The notes under the pieces: generated by a model | Seen by the model: only the letters and a program-made list of their open reading frames with translations | What the model was told of the DNA's origin: nothing | Database searches by the model: none | Program-made: the position numbers and the translations under genes | Assembly: GCA_002633005.1 (NCBI GenBank) | Contig: NMRA01000596.1 | Location: 192,998 to 245,376, forward strand | Direction of reading: 5' to 3' | From: Phoronis australis | Taxonomy: Eukaryota > Phoronida > Phoronidae | DNA length: 52,379 nt | In this document: piece by piece, positions 1-7,600 of the stretch | Layout: every line of letters starts with the position of its first letter | Position numbering within the stretch: position 1 is the stretch's first letter

Positions 1-556
1 ACTGAAGCACTTTTCAACAAACTACTAAGAGACTCAACAACATCCTTGTTTGCTTTTCATGCCGTGACCGGGTTTGTCACCAACTCGTACTTTGCCAATC
101 ACATGAAACTATCATCATGGAAGGTGTTCCTAGAGCATCACAGATTGCTTAAGAACCCCTGCATTGAGCAAATTACGATGGCTTCAGAAGTATTTGTCTG
201 CAGTATATACAACACGACCTGTAGATGTAGCACGCCATTTACTATTCTCCAACCCCGTGAACCCAGAAGTCCTTCCCCCTCACCCATAATGCTCGCCGTT
301 TCCATCTGATGAGAGTGCACTATCAGGTCAAGGTATGGCGAAATGATCATTGTTCCATACCTGAGCTCCCAGCACCTTCTGATATGGGGGGACACACACT
401 AACTTATGCTTGCAGTCCATACTAATGACACAGAGTTCTATCCCAGACAGGTGCCTAGAGATGGTATTGCGTGCATGCCAGAAACAACGCAACAGTAGAC
501 AATGCATATCATTATGCTCATGCCAGCAGCACATTCCTTGTATGCAAACAGTTTGA
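1..556 (+). pseudogene. Broken 3' part of a transposon-associated cysteine-rich protein
   Basis: Frame 1 is open from the first base to 309 and contains FHAVTGFVTNSYFANHMKL followed by SSWKVFLEHHRLLKN. This resembles the HALTG(C)DTxSYF..K.SSWKVF block of an uncharacterised protein family that is highly multiplied in invertebrate genomes. The expected continuation (HLMRVHYQ..VWRND, then PELPAPSDMG) is in frame 3 from 303, and a third segment with IPDRCLEMV and a Cys/Gln-rich tail is in frame 2 up to a stop at 554-556. At least two frameshifts therefore break it. The cysteine of the usual TGCD motif is also lost (TGFV). Family resemblance is from memory; the frame changes are seen directly. It is a decayed mobile-element or repeated-gene copy, not an active gene. 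The 5' part lies outside the window. Confidence 0.6.
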
Positions 557-679
557 TTTGCCTGGCTTTAGGCATGTTAAAAAGTACAAAAAAGTGAATG
601 CTAAAACTGTGTTTAGCAGGCCTGAAAATAATTCATGCAAATGAGAATTTAATGTCTTCAATAACAATAACTATATTNT

Positions 680-884
680 CCCATATCATGAACGTACGAT
701 TCACTGTTGAAAAGCATCGCCTCTTGTCTCTGTCGACGCGTTTTCAAATAGTGCTAAAACACTCATCGATTCCACCAGGAACGTCGTTTAGCGACAGTGT
801 ATTTGCCTCTGACATCTCGTTCGAATGTCGGGTATCACGTGACTTTTCGCATAGGGGCGGAGCTTGCGATAGGTCAATTCCTGT
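680..884 (-). repeat. Dispersed promoter-like repeat, copy 1
   Basis: About 205 bp matching 38455-38662 in the opposite orientation with scattered substitutions. Read on the - strand it has a GC box (CTCCGCCCC), then an E-box (CACGTG), then an ATG opening a short frame that begins MSEANTLSLNDV. The layout resembles a proximal promoter plus first exon. It may instead be the end of an unrecognised mobile element. No coding function is claimed. Confidence 0.6.
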
Positions 885-1554
885 TGGAATTGGGGAAAAT
901 GGCACGGCCGTGAATGTACACCTCGACTTCGGGTTTCCGACATGACCCATATCCTAACACTGGGTCAATAAGGACAACGTACTTTCTTACCACTGGGACG
1001 TAGAGTAGGGGAGTTTCATACCTGTGTAATACGGCGCGGCACTATTGTAGGTGGCCTACTTGCAATAAGACCATCCCTGATTAGACGGCGACAGAACTTA
1101 CCTTTGCCCAGGAGATAAGAAAGTGCTTGCCCTTGTTTTGGATATAAGGCACATTTTCGTGTCTTTCGTTGATGTCAAGAAGTCTACGAATTTAATTCAC
1201 GCATACATGGGTATTTGTCCAGTTTATCAAACTTTCTCACGTTGGAGTGGCAGCCCACAGCACAGCAGTAGTATTTCATTGGCATTGGAAGGACGAACAA
1301 AATAATGCAACCGAAAAACATGTAAAGAATTAGACAACAACAAATAATTTGTGAAACCTCAGTGGCATGAAAACGAGGCAGCAAATGTTCCTGGCGGATG
1401 TTTACGGTATTGTGGGTAAATACAGCGAGATTCGAGTGTCGCTGTGTACATGTTATCCGGGACAGATTTAATAGTATTGACGCCATCTATCGATAGCGTA
1501 AATGTTTGTCGCTTTCCTGCACTTCAATTGAAGTTAACATTCTGTATTGCCTAG
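885..1554. other. Non-coding stretch before the first visible DNase II exon
   Basis: No exon-like reading frame was found here on the + strand. The N-terminal DNase II exons (signal peptide and the DWxVxYKLP block) were looked for and not seen, so they probably lie left of the window. This stretch is best read as intron. Confidence 0.4.
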
Positions 1555-1627
1555 GATGTTATGCATGTTTTCTACAACGATGAAAAGCCTGACAATGAAT
1601 GGACTGTGACGTTTGGCCATTCAAAAG
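1555..1627 (+). CDS. DNASE2: DNase II exon with first catalytic HxK
   Basis: Acceptor ctag at 1551-1554, donor GTAGGT from 1628, ending in phase 1. It encodes DVMHVFYNDEKPD..WTVTFGHSKG, which corresponds to the LLYNDQPP...GHTKG segment of vertebrate DNase II. The His of HSK is the expected catalytic residue. It is the first exon of the gene visible in the window. Confidence 0.85.
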
Positions 1628-4600
1628 GTAGGTGGATATGGTAGTGTGGTTCCACAATACAAAATAGAAGTGATGTAAATAAAACCACTCGGGGGCCATA
1701 ACGTGTATAATTACCCTCTCATGCAGAACGGGCAACTGATGAAGGTGGAAAATTAAAAATTATGGGAATTATGGTACACTAGTAAAGTTGGATCGTCCGT
1801 AGAACATATGTGCTGGTTACTTGTTTATGTTTGTTGACTCCTTGAGATTTAAATTGACTAAAAAATCTGCTGGCTCATTTATATTTCGTGGTGTATACTT
1901 CAGAAATGACATATTTTGATTGTCTATTATCTCCAAAATAAAGGCGTTTGGGGAATTGGGCACTACAATGACATACAATTCTTCATTACTTTGTAACTGG
2001 TGTTTGCATAGTTCCAAAATGTAAGTTCCTAAAATTGACTTGCTGATAATAGCAGCAGCAGCATCAGCAGTAGTAGTAGTAGTAGTAGTAGTAGTAGTCG
2101 GTGAGCATTAACAATGAAACAATTAGTCAAGCTTCAATTTTATTGATTCTCACTAATACTGTTGAGACCCTGCAAAGCGTGGTAAAGTATATTGCCGATT
2201 CTTCAATAGGCCCAAGGGTCTATGTTTGTATTTTTTCTACGTATCGGCCCATAAGATCCGTACATTTGCTTCAGAGTGCTGGTCCGACAGTCTGCCTAGT
2301 GATCGGTTAGTCTGTTAACACTGATAGATTATTTTATTTTCAACCCTTTAGCTCTGTTTACGCGATTGTAGTCTGAACTTGCTCATGTCTATGAAGTCTT
2401 CAATTCTTTTGTCAACAGGTGACGTCTGCTTCGACAAGAAATCTGGATTCTGGTTGGTACATAGTCTTCCACGGTTCCCGCCATTCGGGCAGTACAGTTA
2501 CCCCCCATCAGGCAAAGTATACGGGCAGACGTTTCTGTGCATGAGTTTATCATACGATCAGCTTGATGAGATAGGCAAGTGGTGTTCAGTTAGTCTCATG
2601 TCTTCAGTCTAAAGCCCTGTTGTTGAGAGGTACAGTGTACAAGTAGAACCATTGATGTGGTGCATTGTGAATGCGTGAAAATTGTCAAAATGTGACTTCC
2701 CCTTGTCGGGAAAGGGTCTCTGATTCTACTAGTGTGTGCCATTGTATACCCACGTGATCAAGGTTTCATTGTTTCATACTTTCTTTGTTGCGTTAATCCA
2801 GATCGACACAGCAGGGTGGCTCAGATACTTTAAACCTAGTTTTACTAAACCGGCTCCATGCGCGCACCCAGCCTCCAGTTTGGGAGGGCTCGAACTTCTC
2901 ACCAAGTGGACCTTTTGCTAACAAAAAAGCTGGAGGACTAAAAAAACCGGGTACCACCTTCAGTACTGTAAACTGCGCGTCTGCGCCTTTTTAGTGGACT
3001 TTTGTCTCGTTTTCTCGGACTTTTTGTTTTCTGAGGCAGACCTTTTTGCCCACTTCGCCAAATGGGGGGGGGGGCTCATTCGAGACCAGGTTTTAGTCTT
3101 AAGTCTGGTTTTGGTAAACCACATTTATGAAATCGGCTTGAAGTGTTTACGCCTGCCAAAGCTGATCGTGCCCGACCCTGGTGAGCAAATCTCGGATTAC
3201 TCATCTCAGGAGGAAAACGTGGCATTGAAATGAAGAATGGTTTCATGTGTTTGGTACAATGGACCCGGTTGGGTGGTCTGAACATGTCTGGTGCCATGTT
3301 TATGAGAACACAGGCAGTGGCGGATTTAGGGTGTGGGGGTCCAAGGGGGCCATGCCCCCGGCCTAAAACTCTCAGAATCCATTTGGCAGTTAGTTCGGGG
3401 GTGCGAATGTCTGACTGGAAAATATTTGCTAAATACTGTGCCCTGCCNTGGATCCGCCTCTTACCTGTGCTCTTTCAATATGTGAAATAGGCAGGAAGAG
3501 TTCACCTTATCAATTTTGTGATGCATGATTTACGTTTTTGCACAGTGGCTGGAGAAGGTTCAACTTTCCCTTTACCTAATTTTATGACTATTGCTCAATT
3601 CAGTACTGAGATTTTCTTGCAAAATTGAATGGAACATTTTCTGGGCAGTTGGTATATAGTTCCCCTGATTCGTAATTTCATTCTGACGTATCAGGAACGG
3701 TTACCATTCATTGATTGGTTCATTGGAGAAAAGTTCTTCTGCTGCCATTACAGGAAGACAAATGCTGTACTCTTATCCATGGGTTTACGACTATAACTTC
3801 CCGTCTGCATTCAAGTCGGACAATCCAAACATGGCTGCCGTCCTGGAGCAGAAGAAGCACGTGCCTTCGCCTCCGTGGAATGACACTGCTGAGTTCATCA
3901 CGCTCAAAGGCCAGACATTTATCAGCTTGGCTAAGTTCAACACATTCGGAGCAGGTTTGTATTGTGTTTGCTATAGAGTTAGGACTTTTTAGCTAAAATT
4001 GAGTATATATATCAAGAAAACCATCATTGCATGGATTACAAAAGGTCTTCATAGCTGCATAGTTCTAACACGGAATACATGTAAATAAAGAAGTGCAACA
4101 CAGAGATGGGGAAAGCTTTATCTTCTAAAACGTTTTGGAATCGAAGCAGGTTTGTGTTGTGTGTTGTATGGAGTTAGCAAAGGAGTCAGGTCGGTTTGGC
4201 TAAACTTGAGTGCATATCAGGGAAACCGTCAGTCGACTGTAAAGGTTCCATAAGCGCTGTGAAACAGTCCTAACAGTGCAGAAATAAAACGGTACCACAG
4301 AGACGTGGCGAAAGTTTTAGGTTCAAAAACGTTTTGAAACAACGTGATAGTCCCACAAAAGCACGCACATTTGACTTGCCGAAAAATATCTCATATGTAA
4401 ATGATGATGGACGAAAATAAACACGTTCTCTCACCCAGGTGCTTGTTTTATATTGGAATTAAGACCATTTTGGGCTCTATGTTCTATCAACACCAAACTT
4501 TGAGACTTATTCCAGTTACCGGTTTAAAGGCGAATTCTATTCCTTCCTGGACCTCTGGCGGATAAAGAGGGGGCCAAGGGGGCCGAACGTCTGACGGGCA

Positions 4601-7600
4601 AAATCCTGTTTAATACTCTGCCCCCCCCCCNACTGGATTCGCCCATGTTGACCAAATAGAAGTAATTTGTCGGATTTAGGAAGAACTGAAAGCTGGTTAA
4701 ATATTGCTCAAAACGAGGCTCAGACGCTAAATGACTAGCCGAGCATGTCAAAGTATTCTGTTGTGTGGTAATATGTATGTAAAATCCTCATCTCCCGCAG
4801 CTCAACATTCTGAGTTATATTATTTATTCTTATTTTTTATGTCATGTTGCAGAACTCGTATTATTTGTCGTGTTTGTTTTAACTTCACATTGAAGACATT
4901 TGTACATGTATGTTATTAAGAGTTCCCACCATGTATTTTCTCTCTTTTTAAGTTTTCAGTTAGTAATATGAAATAAATACCACAAATTCTAATAAACACT
5001 TTTTAAGCCAAATAGTCTAGATTTTTTTAATTTTGAAAAACATTTAGTTATTTCCAAATTTCCCGCCAAATGATGTTATGGGTGGAAGACGTTGGTCACT
5101 TGACAATCAAATGTAATATCGGAACGCAGCAGAGGACGATATTCAGCGAGAACTGGACAACTATTAATCAGAGAGGAGAACAGATACGGGCAGCACCGTC
5201 AACTACTTGAAAAATTAGACAATGAGTTCGATTTTCCACTCAGAGAATTTTCGTCGGAATCGAGGCAGTATGAACTCGTGCCACTTGCACACGAAATGCC
5301 ACAGACATAGCTGAACAGCAACCAAATGAAAGAGGAAGTGGCCAATAATCACAAAATAGTCACTTGATATCACTGAAAAGGGGCCACAGCAAACCTATGT
5401 CACTCGAATTCACTATTGACATGACGGAATGAGCACGGTGTAACCACAATGCCCAAGCCTACGTGTCTAGCACCCGATCTGGGCCGAGGTCGAGAGCCTG
5501 GCATCACTTACACTAGGGTGGAAGCCGTTTGTTCGTTATTTATAAAATTTGCAAATACACTTACAAGGTGACGAGTCCTTAATCGAAACACCGCTTTTGT
5601 GTTTGATCGAAACACGATTCGTTGACTGAATATGCCAAACAAGATGTGGCTCCTGACCGAGTCACATGTTCCACACCGACATGCCACATTGTTGTACGAC
5701 ATACAAAACGATGCAATTTCTGTGCAACTTTCACGTATTTAGGAAAGTTGAACACAGAAACGTTCTCCATCAAGTTCCTATTACTATAGCCTTCACAAGC
5801 GCTCCTTTTCATATCTGAAAAAGGCGACTTTCTGCGGACGTTTTTTACAATCCTTCAGTATTGCACTGGTAAAATCAACAACGGCCGAGACGGTCTTAAA
5901 CTAATTACGTACAACCCAGCAAAAAATTATTTATTTAAAATTTTCGGCTATTAAATCTCCTGAGGTGTATTAATGAAAGTATTTTTGAGACACAGGGTCA
6001 TGGTGGGAACTCACTTTACATTGTGGACTTCCGTTCCGTGGATTACAGTAAATTTTAAAGCTTTTTTGCACATGGCTGTATTTCTGTAACACTTCGCAGG
6101 ATCCTTAGTAAATTTAGCAAGTACATTTATAAGAATTTGACAATGAACGACGACAACATTCGAACGGATCTGACTACCGGTGTGGCACCTACTGGCATTT
6201 TAGTATTTTACCATTACCTCTATATCTTCAAAGGTCCTTGATGGATTTTCATAAAATTCGGAATATAGGCATTTATTGAATAGCTGACACTATTCTTTTG
6301 TTTTCGGATTGAATCCAGGTATTTTGCACCACCTAATGGTCATTTTTGCTGTTTTCGATTCTGTCCCTCTATCAACCAAACCATTCTTAGAATGATCATG
6401 AAAATTGGCATGCGTGTTCGTAGTGTGAAGAGGATGGTTGACGATGATTTTCCGACGATACTGACTGCTGTGGCGCCTCCTGGAGGCAGTTTTGTTTCTC
6501 TTTGCGCTTATAGCTCTATTTGCTAAACCTACCTGTACTGCAGGATATTTATTAAATTTAGCAAGTGTATTTATATGAAGTTGACAACGGACGAGGATGA
6601 CTTTCAGATGAATCCGGCACACGCTGTGCCCTCTAGTGGCAATTTCGTTTGTTTCTGTTTTCCTTTGCTTCTCTGGAGTTCCTTGACAGATTTTTACGAA
6701 ATTTGGTATAGAGCTTTCTATTAAAGACGCCGTGGCATGTTCCTGTTTTCGGATAGATTCGATGTATTTTGCAGCATTTAGTGGCCATTTTATGATGCAA
6801 ATATACACTCCCATAAGCACATCGTTAGCGATGCGTTCGTGAGCGCATTTCAACGCTCCGCGTTGCTCTTATTTCAATTGGTTGCCGGGATTGTTTGAGA
6901 TTATGGTTTTGTACTTGCCGGCTTCGGTCGTGTATCAGTTGAACATCTGCTAACCTGTCAAAAAACGCGACCTTTGAGTTATTGAAAGGTTCAATAAACT
7001 GTTCATGTTTGTCACTACAGCATCAAAACTCACCAATGAGTTATGAGCGACGATAACCTAATTGTTGACATTGGGCTGCTAAATGCGCTGTTTATGTGTA
7101 CGGAAATCAAGTCAACGAGGCTCGGTTACTATACACAATGGTTCACTGTGGCGCCTCCTGGAGGCAGTTTGACTTTCAGATGAATCCTCTAGAAATTGTG
7201 TTAAGAGATAGCAATGGTTACGACGCGTCATTTTCAAAAAATCTGGAAATGGAATTGTTTGAAATGAACGGAAACGGTATTGAACTTGATTTGTTTTGGC
7301 TTGTACTTTAGGTGTTCTTGTTATTAGGGACTGCATGGCTAAGGCGTCAAATTTGTGTTATGGTCTTGGAAATCTCTGTGGGTTCTTTTCTCCCGCATCT
7401 TAACCTTTACGTCTATCTTGTAGACATCTACAGTGAATTTGTGGCCCCCTCTCTGCAGACCGATCTTCAAACAGAAACATGGCAGAACGACAACGGAAGC
7501 CTCAAACCTTACTGTGCGTGTAAGGGGTTTAAGGTACGCAAAGTTACTGCGCAGTACTACTATAGCAGTTCTTCTTTTGCTGAAATGAGATATAATCGAC

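Noticed and set aside
1184-1486. - strand frame with CCAVGC, considered as a THAP start
   Set aside because: Only one Cys pair fits. The conserved aromatic/Pro block and C-x2-H are absent before the stop.
6290-6853. 187-codon open frame on the - strand
   Set aside because: It lies wholly inside modular element copy C. Similar antisense frames appear in copy B because the modules lack stops in that frame. No protein motif.
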